This document shows positions 8,121-17,088 of a DNA stretch of 39,167 bases, in pieces. The notes under the pieces were generated by a model. The model had not been told where the DNA came from. It ran no database searches and saw only the letters and a list, made by a program, of their open reading frames with translations. Origin of the DNA: an uncultured Bacteroidales bacterium. Lineage in GTDB: Bacteria > Bacteroidota > Bacteroidia > Bacteroidales > Paludibacteraceae. Every line of letters starts with the position of its first letter. Position 1 is the stretch's first letter. The stretch spans positions 1-39,167 of the forward strand of contig CAMNCW010000045.1 of assembly GCA_946534715.1 (NCBI GenBank), read 5' to 3'. The translations under genes were made by a program, and so were the position numbers.

Positions 8121-9377
8121 ATGGATAAACTCAAACACATAATCTCGTATCTGCCATTACTGAGTATTCTGCTCATTATGTCGTTACTACCGTTCCATTA
8201 TAGCGCATTGCAACGTTTTGCGATGTATAGTTTGGCGGTTACATATGTTTTGGATTATTGCGTAAACACCCGCTGGCGTCAATGGCGGTGGAATAATACC
8301 AAACTGATTTTTATTGCATTCGCTCTGTTCTCTGCGCTGACACCTATATGGCAACTTTTCGATCCTGTCCGGACACCGCTATACCAAACAACGATGGAGG
8401 TCTTCTCGCCCTTCTTCTTCGTCGGTATCGCCGGATTTTTAGGAATGACCGACAAGATACGTATGGAGTATGTGGCATGGACGATGTTAAGTGTCTGCAC
8501 CGCAATAAGCGTATATCTGATCTATCAGGCTACACTCGGTATGACGCAAGGGTACGAATGGATTGCTACCTACAATTGGTATCGTCTGGTGAAAATCAAC
8601 ACCCATATGGTCGTTAATCTCTATTGTAATATGGCATTGATATTAGGGGCACTGGTTGTTTTCGATACCTCGCACGGCAGGTTCGCCAAGGGAGTGACGA
8701 TAGCGATGATGATAATGACTCTGCCGGTTATCCTCGTCTCAGGAGGAAGGGCAGGAATGATCTCGCTCGTGGTGGTATTGATGGTGCTCTCGCTCTATTA
8801 TATTTTCCGTACACGTCGTTGGAGTCTTTTGACCATTGCTGCGGTAATCGGTATAGGAATGAGCCTTTTTATGGTACATAATCCGCGTATGCGGGAAGCT
8901 GTGGAGACGACCAATCCCCGGATAGGTTTATGGCAGGAGTGTTGGAGTATGATTGCCGAGCGCCCGGTAATCGGTTATGGCGTTTGTTCGGCGCGGGAGA
9001 AGTTTGTGCGTCGTGTGATGAACAATGAGTCTTTGCGGAATACGTATGTGGCGGAGATAGAGCAGGATGAGTCATATCGGATGAACGGGACTACCCGCTA
9101 TGATTTAATTCATCCGCATAATGCGTTTCTTGAGACATGGAGCCGGTTCGGTATTATCGGTCTAATCCTCTGTTTGTGCTGCCTGACAGGACCGTTCTTC
9201 CTGCGCATCGGTCGGTATCGGGTTTATCTTGTGCTCTGCACTTTGGCGTTCTTGATACAGGCGATGTTCGAGTCCTTAGGCTCCGACTTGCAACCCCTTT
9301 TCCTCGCTTCGATGGTGCTTCTTTTCTTCTACGATCATTTTTCGTGCATCGCACCGTCCGCGCCAACAGGCGCGTAA
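8121..9377 (+). CDS. O-antigen ligase / polymerase-like membrane protein
   Basis: The 418-residue protein has about eleven membrane helices and the Wzy/WaaL (PF04932) signature: a large periplasmic loop containing RPVIGYGVCSAREKF and then HPHNAFLETWSRFGIIGL, with the conserved His-Asn. Such proteins either join finished O-antigen to lipid A-core or polymerise its repeat units; sequence alone does not separate the two. It is the last gene of the plus-strand run and its final 100 bases overlap the 3' end of the convergent glycosyltransferase gene. No hairpin terminator is visible. Confidence 0.88.
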   Translation: MDKLKHIISYLPLLSILLIMSLLPFHYSALQRFAMYSLAVTYVLDYCVNTRWRQWRWNNTKLIFIAFALFSALTPIWQLFDPVRTPLYQTTMEVFSPFFFVGIAGFLGMTDKIRMEYVAWTMLSVCTAISVYLIYQATLGMTQGYEWIATYNWYRLVKINTHMVVNLYCNMALILGALVVFDTSHGRFAKGVTIAMMIMTLPVILVSGGRAGMISLVVVLMVLSLYYIFRTRRWSLLTIAAVIGIGMSLFMVHNPRMREAVETTNPRIGLWQECWSMIAERPVIGYGVCSAREKFVRRVMNNESLRNTYVAEIEQDESYRMNGTTRYDLIHPHNAFLETWSRFGIIGLILCLCCLTGPFFLRIGRYRVYLVLCTLAFLIQAMFESLGSDLQPLFLASMVLLFFYDHFSCIAPSAPTGA

Positions 9378-10163
9378 CGCAGCGAACTTATGCTGACGGT
9401 CGTAGAGCACGATCCGTTTCAGCATCTTATGCAGCCGTTTGGTGTTAAATCGACGATATTCGGGATAGAGATAATTCAGATATAGGATGTTCCGCGTCAT
9501 GTAATAGAACCGAAACGGCGCATGGTCGATATACTCTTTTTTCCATATACCCATAAAGCGAATCGTGCGCAACTCGCCTAATTCGTGCGCTAAGAACGCA
9601 TGGTTGATGACCACCACTTTCATTCCTTTCCGCCGGATATGCATGCAGTACTCGTTATCGACTTCGTCAATGAATAACTCGTCGCGAAAACCGCCGGTGG
9701 CTGCAAATCCTTCTCGGGATAACAGGCATCCGGATGTCATGACGGCGATCTTCTCTTCATAAACCTGTTCGTATTCGCGGAAATGACTGATATAATCTTG
9801 TCTGGGCGAGAAAACACCGGTCTGTCCGATAGCGGGATACGCATTTGCCAGACGGAAATAGGTCTTCAGTTGTTCCTCTTCCCAGCAACTATCCTGGTCC
9901 ATGGTCAGAACCCATTGCGCGCCTTGTTGAAAAGCCGCACGACATCCTTTGTTGAGCGCTGAAGCTATGCCTTTGTTCATGCCCATCGGCAGGTATGTAC
10001 AATTCGCCGGCAGGTCGTGCGTCAATGCCTCGTTGTTCTCCTCCGAATTATCCACGATCACCACGTGCCGAACATGCCCGATGTACGAATCTATATTTGC
10101 CCGCATTGCGGCAGTGGGGTGATACCATACCACCACGGCATATATGTTCTCTCGTTCAATCAT
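9276..10163 (-). CDS. GT2 glycosyltransferase, rhamnosyltransferase-like
   Basis: The 295-residue cytoplasmic enzyme has a GT-A fold with the start AVVVWYHP, a VDNS loop (38-40), the N-K-G-I-A-x-A-L-N-K-G motif that marks rhamnosyltransferases of the RfbF/RhlC type, and the metal-binding D-Q-D at 89-91. The acceptor-side motif D-E-V-D-N-E-Y-C lies later, and the tail is basic and aromatic, suited to membrane contact. Its ATG overlaps the upstream gene's stop as ATGA. It is the last gene of the minus-strand glycan run. dTDP-rhamnose as donor is likely but unproven; no rml genes are in the window. Confidence 0.88.
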   Translation of the reverse strand: MIERENIYAVVVWYHPTAAMRANIDSYIGHVRHVVIVDNSEENNEALTHDLPANCTYLPMGMNKGIASALNKGCRAAFQQGAQWVLTMDQDSCWEEEQLKTYFRLANAYPAIGQTGVFSPRQDYISHFREYEQVYEEKIAVMTSGCLLSREGFAATGGFRDELFIDEVDNEYCMHIRRKGMKVVVINHAFLAHELGELRTIRFMGIWKKEYIDHAPFRFYYMTRNILYLNYLYPEYRRFNTKRLHKMLKRIVLYDRQHKFAALRACWRGRCDARKMIVEEKKHHRSEEKGLQVGA

Positions 10164-10978
10164 TGTTGTATTCCGTACGGGGTGAAAGTGATTTTTTTAT
10201 CGGTGTTTTCTTGCAGTAACTGTTTATTCGGGGCGTAGTTGGTGTCGAAATGGGTGTGATAGCAGTGGAACTGTACTAACTGACATTTGCGCGACATAGC
10301 CGGCACACCGTTTCGTGCCAAACGAAACTCCAAATCGATGTCTTCTCCGTATCCGGGGTATTGGAATCGCTCGTCAAAACCATTCACGGCGAGCAGATCC
10401 TCTTTGTATAGCGAGAAATTGCAACCTAAGATATACCGTTTGCGCTCGCGGATGAAGAGTCGTCTCATCCAATAGGGCAGGCGGATCATCTGCTCCATCT
10501 GCGTTTTTTGATGCCCCCAAAGCGTCTCGACGAGTAGTTGAAAGAAGAGTCTGAAACCAAAACTATGGGCATTGAGTGTGGTAGCCAAGAGCCGTTCGGT
10601 CGTCTTCTGTGTCAGCAGTACGCGTCGGCCGGTCACTACTTCGCCTCTCTTGCGTGCAGCATAGTGTTCTTCTAAGAAATGCGGTTCTAACAGACAATCG
10701 CCGTCGATGAACACCAGGTACTCGCCCTGCGCTGCCACAACGGCTTTGTTCAGGATCGCATTCTTCCTCCACCCCTTGTCTTCGTGCCACACATGCCGGA
10801 TAGGGAAAGGGTATCGGTTTGCCGCTTGCTCAATGAAACGTACCGCCTCCGGACCACTGCCGTCATCGGCAATGATGACCTCAAAGTCCTGCATCCCCTG
10901 CAAGGCTATGCTTTCCAGCACTTTCTCAAGAATCTCCGTCTTGTTGTAAAATGATATAATCAGACTCAGTTTCGGCAT
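10160..10978 (-). CDS. GT2 glycosyltransferase
   Basis: The 272-residue protein opens with LSLIISFYNKTEIL, has the DDG donor loop (38-40), the D-G-D metal motif at 92-94 and a C-terminal acceptor part with NGFDERF followed by GEDIDLEFR, as in the Glyco_transf_7C type. It likely adds one sugar to the surface glycan precursor on the cytoplasmic face. It is a clear paralogue of the gene just upstream in the transcript: both share E-x-G-W-R-K, IDGDC and NGFDE blocks. It overlaps that gene by 13 bases and the following gene by 4. Confidence 0.9.
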   Translation of the reverse strand: MPKLSLIISFYNKTEILEKVLESIALQGMQDFEVIIADDGSGPEAVRFIEQAANRYPFPIRHVWHEDKGWRKNAILNKAVVAAQGEYLVFIDGDCLLEPHFLEEHYAARKRGEVVTGRRVLLTQKTTERLLATTLNAHSFGFRLFFQLLVETLWGHQKTQMEQMIRLPYWMRRLFIRERKRYILGCNFSLYKEDLLAVNGFDERFQYPGYGEDIDLEFRLARNGVPAMSRKCQLVQFHCYHTHFDTNYAPNKQLLQENTDKKITFTPYGIQQ

Positions 10979-11757
10979 ATGTATTGGTTTATTCCTTTGC
11001 GGCAGATGATGGCGTTCTTCGCTTGTTGCTCAAGGCAGTAACGCATGTTAACGGCTTGTGCTTCTTTATTCCAGTTTTCTTTGTGATACAGATGGTATTG
11101 AACCGCTAAATTGCGTAACGAAACGATGCGGCAACCATTGGCGATCATTCGCCACTCAATGTCAAAATCTTCCCCGGTGGCGGGCAAGGTGTAGTGCTCG
11201 TCAAAACCGTTAACGGCGATCAGGTCTTCGCGGCTCATGGACATGTTACTGCCCACTAAATGCTTTACTTTGCGTCTTGCCCATTGTGCCCATGAGCAGA
11301 AAAACGCTTCTTCCACATACCGGCATCCCCTGCGGGCAAAGAGATACGGGAACAGGTTGATCGGCTCGCCCTGCATCATCTGTTCGCTCAGGTCAGGGTT
11401 CAGTTTGACCCGTTTGCCGGCTAATAGTATGCCGCGTTGCTTATAGCGGCAATGGTATTCGATAAACCGTGGATGTAAGACACAGTCTCCGTCGATGAAG
11501 ATCAACCAATCGTTCTTTGCTGCCGCTACGGCGCGGTTCAAAGCACGCTCTTTACGCCATCCCTCGTCTGCTTGTGTCAGATGTTGCATAGGCCAAGGGA
11601 ATACGTATTCGCTGATGAATGCAGCCATCTGCGCATCATCGCCGTCCTCGGATAGAATCACTTCGATATCCTGCTCTGTCTGCCGTTTAAGGCTATCTAA
11701 CACCGCCTTCAGCGCGAGTGTATTCTTATATATGGAGATAATGAGTGTTGCTTTCAT
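10966..11757 (-). CDS. GT2 glycosyltransferase, tandem paralogue
   Basis: I place the start at the ATG at 11757, which overlaps the upstream TGA as ATGA and begins directly with the conserved MKATLIISIYKN strand; a longer start 36 bases upstream would add an unlikely N-terminal tail inside the preceding gene. The 263-residue enzyme has a S-E-D-G-D donor loop, the metal-binding D-G-D at 89-91 and the NGFDEH / GEDFDIEWR C-terminal motifs. It is closely similar in layout to the next gene, which suggests duplication followed by change in sugar or linkage specificity. Confidence 0.88.
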   Translation of the reverse strand: MKATLIISIYKNTLALKAVLDSLKRQTEQDIEVILSEDGDDAQMAAFISEYVFPWPMQHLTQADEGWRKERALNRAVAAAKNDWLIFIDGDCVLHPRFIEYHCRYKQRGILLAGKRVKLNPDLSEQMMQGEPINLFPYLFARRGCRYVEEAFFCSWAQWARRKVKHLVGSNMSMSREDLIAVNGFDEHYTLPATGEDFDIEWRMIANGCRIVSLRNLAVQYHLYHKENWNKEAQAVNMRYCLEQQAKNAIICRKGINQYICRN

Positions 11758-13154
11758 AGGTTTGTTATTCCTTGCCGTATATGTTTGTACCACCGGTGCG
11801 AGATGATGTATTCTGCATCCGGCTCCGGGTCTTCTCCCATCGTGTTAGCATAGGCGTTTGCCATCATGCGCAGTGCCTCACGGTCGATATTGAGCCGCTC
11901 GAAATTATTAAGACGCTCTGTGCGGCTGAGCGAACGGCAGAAACGGATACGATTCAAATCAATGACTTTTACCTCACTGCCGTCTGCTGTAAATAGGATG
12001 TTTCCCCCGGAATAATCGGCATGCAGTATGCCGCGTTGATGCAACGTGGCGGTAAAACGACCGATGGCTTCTAATATCTTCTGCCGGTTCGGATAGTTCG
12101 GCGCACCGATCAGTTCGTTGAATGTGTGCATTCCTTTTGCTTCTTCACAGGCATACCAACTCTCCCTTAGAATCCCGAAATATCGCACTTCGCGATAGGC
12201 GATCGGTTTCGGTGTCAGAGTGCCTAATCGCAGGGCGTTCTCGTAACTGCGACGCGCTTTGCTCTTTCCAAACCAACCATACCAGATCCCTTTCCATATA
12301 CCCGGTGTCGCGAATTGTTTCACGACCACGCCTTCTGTCATACGCAGGATATTCCGCCGTGCGTCCATCACTTTCCCTTCCGTCCATCGGTTGAAATCGC
12401 CCACTTGGTGCACACTCCGAAAGCGGTTCAGGAACTTACTCCACGACCGGTGGTAATGTAACGGACCGCCTAAGTACCGCTCCAAATACGCCGGATGAAG
12501 GCGGTTGATGGCATCTACAATGACGCGTTTCTGGTCTTTGGCGTTCTTTCGCCGCGAATGAGGCAGCACACGATAGTACAGACCCACTTCCTCCAAACGC
12601 ACATACCGTCCGCCTAATTCCATCAGACTGATCCAAAATGACCAATCCTCGCGGTAGATCTCTTCTTCACAAAAGCCCCCGGCGCGTTTCCAATCCGCCT
12701 TGCGGAAAAGCGAAGTGATCGGGATCATATTCTTCCGCGCTAACAACTCAGGACTGTATTCCGGCAGTTTCCATTCGCCCTCTTTCGCTCCGAAGAACCG
12801 CGCACGACAACCTACAATCCGTACATCCTCTTGCATCGCTTCAACGGCTTTCTCGATATAGTCCGGACTGATTTTGTCATCTGCATCCACCGGCAGAATA
12901 TATTCGCCTTTCGCCTCCCGGATCGCATGGTTTCGTGCCACAGAGACGCCGGCGTTCTTCTGATGAATAACCCGCACTTCGGCATGAGTTGCAGCAAAAG
13001 CCTTGCTCTCTGCCAAACTTGTATCCGTACTGCCGTCATCGACTACAACCACCTCAATTGGGCGGTATGTGGAAGCCATAACGCTCTCCAACGCTTCGCG
13101 GATATACGGAGCGGAGTTATACATCGGTATTATGACGGACACGATGGGTTTCAT
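11754..13154 (-). CDS. Fusion of GT2 glycosyltransferase and LPS-kinase-like domain
   Basis: I use the ATG at 13154, which overlaps the upstream TGA as ATGA and starts with MKPIVSVIIPMYNS; a further ATG 72 bases upstream lies within the preceding gene. Residues 1 to about 230 form a GT2 enzyme with VVVVDDGSTD, PVDADD and the catalytic region YREDWSFW. Residues about 260-466 resemble the Kdo/heptose LPS kinase family (WaaP, KdkA/InaA): the catalytic loop is HADYSGGN (His378, Asp380, Asn385) and the metal-binding aspartate is in VIDLNR (Asp399). One polypeptide may thus add a sugar and phosphorylate the core or O-antigen. The proposed dual activity is inferred from motifs. Confidence 0.88.
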   Translation of the reverse strand: MKPIVSVIIPMYNSAPYIREALESVMASTYRPIEVVVVDDGSTDTSLAESKAFAATHAEVRVIHQKNAGVSVARNHAIREAKGEYILPVDADDKISPDYIEKAVEAMQEDVRIVGCRARFFGAKEGEWKLPEYSPELLARKNMIPITSLFRKADWKRAGGFCEEEIYREDWSFWISLMELGGRYVRLEEVGLYYRVLPHSRRKNAKDQKRVIVDAINRLHPAYLERYLGGPLHYHRSWSKFLNRFRSVHQVGDFNRWTEGKVMDARRNILRMTEGVVVKQFATPGIWKGIWYGWFGKSKARRSYENALRLGTLTPKPIAYREVRYFGILRESWYACEEAKGMHTFNELIGAPNYPNRQKILEAIGRFTATLHQRGILHADYSGGNILFTADGSEVKVIDLNRIRFCRSLSRTERLNNFERLNIDREALRMMANAYANTMGEDPEPDAEYIISHRWYKHIRQGITNL

Positions 13155-13852
13155 ATCTTGTCTTTGCGTTGTGTCAATTTGCGCCAATAATAGAGCAGGG
13201 GATTGGTGTATTTGAGTTGTTTCCACGGTCGGCTGGAATGTGGACGATGAAGTACGGGGTTCGAAATCAGCAGGATATTCGTGAAACCCATTTTCACCGC
13301 CATGTGGCTGATATGCACATCATACCAGTTTTTCTCGGGGTCTAACTGCTCGAAATCATATGCCCGCAGGAATTCATTCGTCAGCAACGTGCAGCAAAAT
13401 GACAGTCTTTTATGACACACACCGTCCGTATGTATCCACCTCGCATACTCGTACGGGAAATTGATGGTGCCCTGTTCATCGGTTGTTACCGAGGCAATCA
13501 TGCCTGTTTTGGGCTTGATGCCGCGTAATAAAGTGTCAATGGTGGCGGCGTTAATGATCACATCGCTTTCGATAATAAGCAGATGTGTCCCTTTTTCGAT
13601 ACATTCGCGCTGTGCATCAATGAGTACCCACCGGTAGTTCGGCGATGGATGGCTGACCCGTTCGCTCAGATGGATCACTTCAATCCCTAATTCGTCCGAC
13701 AGAGCATCCAGCCGCGCAGCATTCTCAGCCGACGAATAATCATCATAGACAGTCAGCGTATAACCCGACTCAACGACTGCCCGGATCGACTCCTCTGCGG
13801 TGACGATCGAGTCCTTCACAGGCATGATAATATGTACTGTATCACCAATCAC
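13151..13852 (-). CDS. GT2-like glycosyltransferase
   Basis: The 233-residue protein starts at GTG (13852), overlapping the Wzi-like gene by 11 bases. It has a compact GT-A fold: VHIIMPVKDS, V-Y-D-D-Y-S-S as donor loop (35-41) and E-S-D-V at 95-98 in the place of the usual D-x-D. The C-terminal part has N-W-Y-D-V-H-I-S-H and L-H-R-P-H-S-S-R-P, suitable for acceptor binding. The E-x-D variation makes the metal site slightly unusual. It is probably another transferase of the same glycan. Confidence 0.75.
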   Translation of the reverse strand: MIGDTVHIIMPVKDSIVTAEESIRAVVESGYTLTVYDDYSSAENAARLDALSDELGIEVIHLSERVSHPSPNYRWVLIDAQRECIEKGTHLLIIESDVIINAATIDTLLRGIKPKTGMIASVTTDEQGTINFPYEYARWIHTDGVCHKRLSFCCTLLTNEFLRAYDFEQLDPEKNWYDVHISHMAVKMGFTNILLISNPVLHRPHSSRPWKQLKYTNPLLYYWRKLTQRKDKI

Positions 13853-15263
13853 AAATAATTCCTCTCTTACTAATGGTTATCATGGCTCCGAACACATTGC
13901 CGTATTGGCTTCCGAAATCGCCGGCTATGCCAAACCCGAAATCCAGTCCCAAAGCTTCCTTGACGTGTCTTCTTACTTCCAGCAGCACCGCCGTGTTATT
14001 GCTTCTCAGGGGCGCATTATAGCGTCCGTAGTTCTCGGCATGAGTTACCATGACGCGGTACTTGAATCCGTATATGTCTCCCCGAATTCCGGCATGGTGC
14101 GCCATTACGCGGCTATTTCCGGTACTCAGCAGCGGCGAACCTAAAATCCTTCCGAAATAACTCCAGCCCTGCCGGTATATACCGTTATGGTAATAATTAT
14201 CTGCGCCGCCATATACTATTCCGTCCTTGTCGTGGAAGGGGCCGCTTTGGTCCGTGGTGTTCAGAAACTCATACGTCACACCCTCAATAAACGGCCACCG
14301 GCTCTGGGTCGCACTGACACCCCATAAACCGTCTTTGTTATTCATTGTGGCACCTATTATCCGTATCGGTCCGTCTTCCTGAATGACCTGCCAATACGCA
14401 CTCACTTTCCATCCTTCGCCTTTTACATCCAATGCCAATTGTTGGAATGCAATATGGTTGCCTTGCGCGTTTATCTGGTCATTGGCCATCGTACCGCCCG
14501 AGCGGGCAAGAAAAGCCGTCTTGAAAGCATGCAGATCATTCCCTAAATCGCCATAAATGGTGGAATAACCGCCCCATTGCGCCGCGTGATGGAACTCATA
14601 ACTGATATTCACCGGCAACTTGCCTCCAAGCCTTCCGCCTATATGTTTATGATGAATGAGCGTACCCGACACCACTTCGGATTTGTCTCCCGCCCATGCA
14701 TGTGTCAAACCGCCTTTTACTTCCGCGTACCCGAACAGACCCGGTATAGGCGTCCAGCGGTCCAGACCGATACTGATCCGCGGAAGAGGATGCGCGTTGT
14801 TGGAGAAAAGCAGACTCCCGCTGCTCAACTCTGCATCCCCCGCACCCCAGTACTGCGGCTTGATACCGGCGGTGATATCTACTATGTATAATCGCGTATG
14901 CGCGTATAGTTCATTGAAGAAACCCGTTATATCGTTCGGCATCCCGTAAGCGCCGCCGAACCGACCGCTCAGCACTACGCCGAAGTCATAGTCGAACCAC
15001 CGGCTATGCCGTGTGGCGGGCTTGATGATCCCGGCGCTGATGGTGGCACTATGAGGCATTTGCGAGATCTCGCCGTTCGTGTTATGCCACATCAGACTCG
15101 GTGACATTGTGCCGCTTGAACTGACCGCGCGAACAGCCCCTACATAGAGCAAACTGTCCCGACAGGTGTCCTGCTCTGCCATTGGTAATGGCCACCAGTT
15201 CCATGCGTACATCGGAATAGAGGCTATCAGCAACAAAATAATATGTACGAATCTACTCCTCAA
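13842..15263 (-). CDS. Wzi-like capsule assembly outer-membrane protein
   Basis: The 473-residue product begins at TTG (15263) with a signal peptide (HIILLLIASIPMYAW). The body shows amphipathic strands and the features of the Wzi/Caps_assemb family of Bacteroidota: an early disordered part with a region on S-G-T-M-S-P-S-L, FGVVLSGRFGGAYGMP, and Y-W-G-A-G-D-A-E-L-S-S-G-S-L-L-F-S-N-N-A. Wzi barrels bind and organise surface polysaccharide at the outer membrane. It overlaps its neighbours by 11 bases on each side, so it is part of the glycan operon. Family call is from recognised motifs. Confidence 0.82.
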   Translation of the reverse strand: MRSRFVHIILLLIASIPMYAWNWWPLPMAEQDTCRDSLLYVGAVRAVSSSGTMSPSLMWHNTNGEISQMPHSATISAGIIKPATRHSRWFDYDFGVVLSGRFGGAYGMPNDITGFFNELYAHTRLYIVDITAGIKPQYWGAGDAELSSGSLLFSNNAHPLPRISIGLDRWTPIPGLFGYAEVKGGLTHAWAGDKSEVVSGTLIHHKHIGGRLGGKLPVNISYEFHHAAQWGGYSTIYGDLGNDLHAFKTAFLARSGGTMANDQINAQGNHIAFQQLALDVKGEGWKVSAYWQVIQEDGPIRIIGATMNNKDGLWGVSATQSRWPFIEGVTYEFLNTTDQSGPFHDKDGIVYGGADNYYHNGIYRQGWSYFGRILGSPLLSTGNSRVMAHHAGIRGDIYGFKYRVMVTHAENYGRYNAPLRSNNTAVLLEVRRHVKEALGLDFGFGIAGDFGSQYGNVFGAMITISKRGIICDW

Positions 15264-16227
15264 TGCGGTATAACTGATTGATTATTTCTCCTTTCTCGTT
15301 TTCGCCTAAGCCGAAATAGGGCTTTCCCCCGATGGTGAAAGCAATTAGATTTTCTGCCCTTCCGCAAGGCATCGTACCACACCATTCCCATCGGTCTTGA
15401 TCCGGCGAATAGCGCATAAACGTATCAAAAATCTCTCCTCCGGTCATATCTCCGCCAAAATGTCTGCCACCGAAATAGTATATGTGTTCTTTCGAAGCCG
15501 CACAAGCTCCGAACTCGCGTCCTTTGCCGGGAAAAGAACAACGCCGTGTCCATTGGTCATTCGTGATCTCTATTGCGAACCAGTCGTTCATGTTCGTTGT
15601 TCTATATCCGCCTCCGTAGTAGAATATACCGTCAAGTAGCGCACCTCTTCCCCCTGTGTGTGAGTATGCCCGGGAATGATTATCCGGCAAAACTGTCCAG
15701 CGGTCCGAAGGAATATCATAACAGCAGACGTACTGTGAAAAACCGTGACTAAAACCATACAGCGCGTAGATCTTGTCGCCTAAATGAAACGACGTGCAGG
15801 CAATTGTGTATAGGTTCGGATAATCCGCCAAACGCTTCCAAGTACCCGTCTGAGGCGTATATTCCCACCAATCTTTCTGGTATGCACTATCATTGTATGC
15901 ACGTAGAGCCGAATAGCCTAAACCGGCATAGATCTTGCCATTACAAGAAGTCATGGTGGCATTGACCCGCGCTTTCATGGGGCTTGCACCTAAGTCTTTC
16001 CACGTGTCCGTCACCGGGTCGTACTCCCATAAATCATTGAGATAAGCACCCTTTTGGTCTCTGCCGCCGAATATATACGCTTTCCCTTCACACACACACG
16101 CGCAAGCACTCGCCCTGCCGCTTGGCATAGCCGCACATTCATGCACAGTTACATCCCGTTTCTCCACGTTCGTACATGCGCACACCACCGCCGCTAACAA
16201 AAATAATATGTGTAATTTCCTTTTCAA
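15253..16227 (-). CDS. Kelch-repeat lipoprotein
   Basis: The start is TTG (16227). The N-terminus MKRKLHILFLLAAVVCAC is a lipoprotein signal with the lipidated cysteine at residue 18. The remaining 306 residues show six Kelch-like blades, each with a G-G or G-x-G turn and a Y-x-P-x-x-x-x-W strand, for example YIFGGRDQKGAYLNDLWEYD and YYFGGRH; they should close into a propeller. Such propellers bind sugars or proteins. It lies between lptB and the Wzi-like gene and probably sits in the periplasm or on the surface. No catalytic residues can be named. Confidence 0.85.
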   Translation of the reverse strand: MKRKLHILFLLAAVVCACTNVEKRDVTVHECAAMPSGRASACACVCEGKAYIFGGRDQKGAYLNDLWEYDPVTDTWKDLGASPMKARVNATMTSCNGKIYAGLGYSALRAYNDSAYQKDWWEYTPQTGTWKRLADYPNLYTIACTSFHLGDKIYALYGFSHGFSQYVCCYDIPSDRWTVLPDNHSRAYSHTGGRGALLDGIFYYGGGYRTTNMNDWFAIEITNDQWTRRCSFPGKGREFGACAASKEHIYYFGGRHFGGDMTGGEIFDTFMRYSPDQDRWEWCGTMPCGRAENLIAFTIGGKPYFGLGENEKGEIINQLYRIEE

Positions 16228-16261
16228 TCGTCAGTTTTTATAGTGCATTTTTGCGAACCCT

Positions 16262-17008
16262 TCATCCCCCTACTTTCGTTTTCTTTTTGAGCTCAAAATC
16301 CCGTCCCAAATAGTTCTGTCGTACTACCGGGTTTGCGGCTAACTCTTCGGGCGTTCCGTGGAAAAGGATCTTACCTTCAAACAGCAGGTACGCGCGGTCG
16401 GTGATCATCAGCGTCTCGTCCACATTATGGTCGGTGATGAGAATACCGATATTCTTGTCTTTGAGCCGCCATACAACATCCTGTATCTCCTGCACGGCGA
16501 TCGGATCGACACCGGCAAAAGGCTCGTCCAACATCACGAACTTAGGCTCGATTGCCAAACACCGTGCGATCTCCGTACGCCGTCTCTCACCTCCGCTCAA
16601 ACGGTCGCCAAGGTTTTTGCGCACATGCGCCAAGTTGAACTCTTTGATCAGGCTCTCCAACTTCTCCTCCTGGTATTCCTTGCTGAATTTGGTCAGCTCC
16701 AACACCGATCGGATATTGTCTTCCACGGTCATTTTGCGGAACACACTCGCCTCCTGTGGCAGATAGCCGATACCCATCTGCGCACGTTTGTACATCGGGT
16801 AAGAGGTGATGTCCTGATCGTTCAGATAGATCTTACCGTTATTGGCGGTTACCAAACCCGTGGTCATATAGAAAGTTGTGGTCTTACCGGCACCGTTCGG
16901 TCCCAACAAACCCACAATCTCCCCTTGTTCCAGCTCAATGGACACATCGTCCACTACGGTCCGTTTCCCGTATTTCTTTACCAAATGTTCCGTCCGTAAC
17001 TTATCCAT
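16262..17008 (-). CDS. lptB: LPS export ABC transporter ATPase LptB
   Basis: LptB powers extraction of lipopolysaccharide from the inner membrane with LptFG. The 248-residue ATPase has Walker A GPNGAGKT (36-43), signature LSGGE (137-141), Walker B FVMLDE (157-162) and the H-loop His194 in ITDHNV. The typical LptB strings RMTTGL-like FYMTTGLV and [19 protein letters not shown] are present. It is of normal length. The gap to the Kelch gene is 34 bases, so LPS export and surface glycan genes are transcribed together. lptF, lptG and lptC are not in the window. Confidence 0.95.
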   Translation of the reverse strand: MDKLRTEHLVKKYGKRTVVDDVSIELEQGEIVGLLGPNGAGKTTTFYMTTGLVTANNGKIYLNDQDITSYPMYKRAQMGIGYLPQEASVFRKMTVEDNIRSVLELTKFSKEYQEEKLESLIKEFNLAHVRKNLGDRLSGGERRRTEIARCLAIEPKFVMLDEPFAGVDPIAVQEIQDVVWRLKDKNIGILITDHNVDETLMITDRAYLLFEGKILFHGTPEELAANPVVRQNYLGRDFELKKKTKVGG

Positions 17009-17013
17009 CTTGT

Positions 17014-17088
17014 GATTGACGATTTTACGATTTACGATTTTACGATTTATTTACGATTTTCCGCTTCGCGGTTAATTTACGATTGACG
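17014..17088. repeat. GATTTACGATTTTAC-type repeat upstream of lptB
   Basis: The segment repeats ACGATTT/ACGATTTT at least five times between two GATTGACG blocks (17014 and 17081), with a CCGC-TTC-GCGG mini-hairpin at 17061-17071. It contains the stop codon of the four-helix-bundle gene (17077-17079), whose last residues it encodes. The GATTGACG core is the inverse of the CGTCAATC core on the other side of that gene. Confidence 0.8.
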
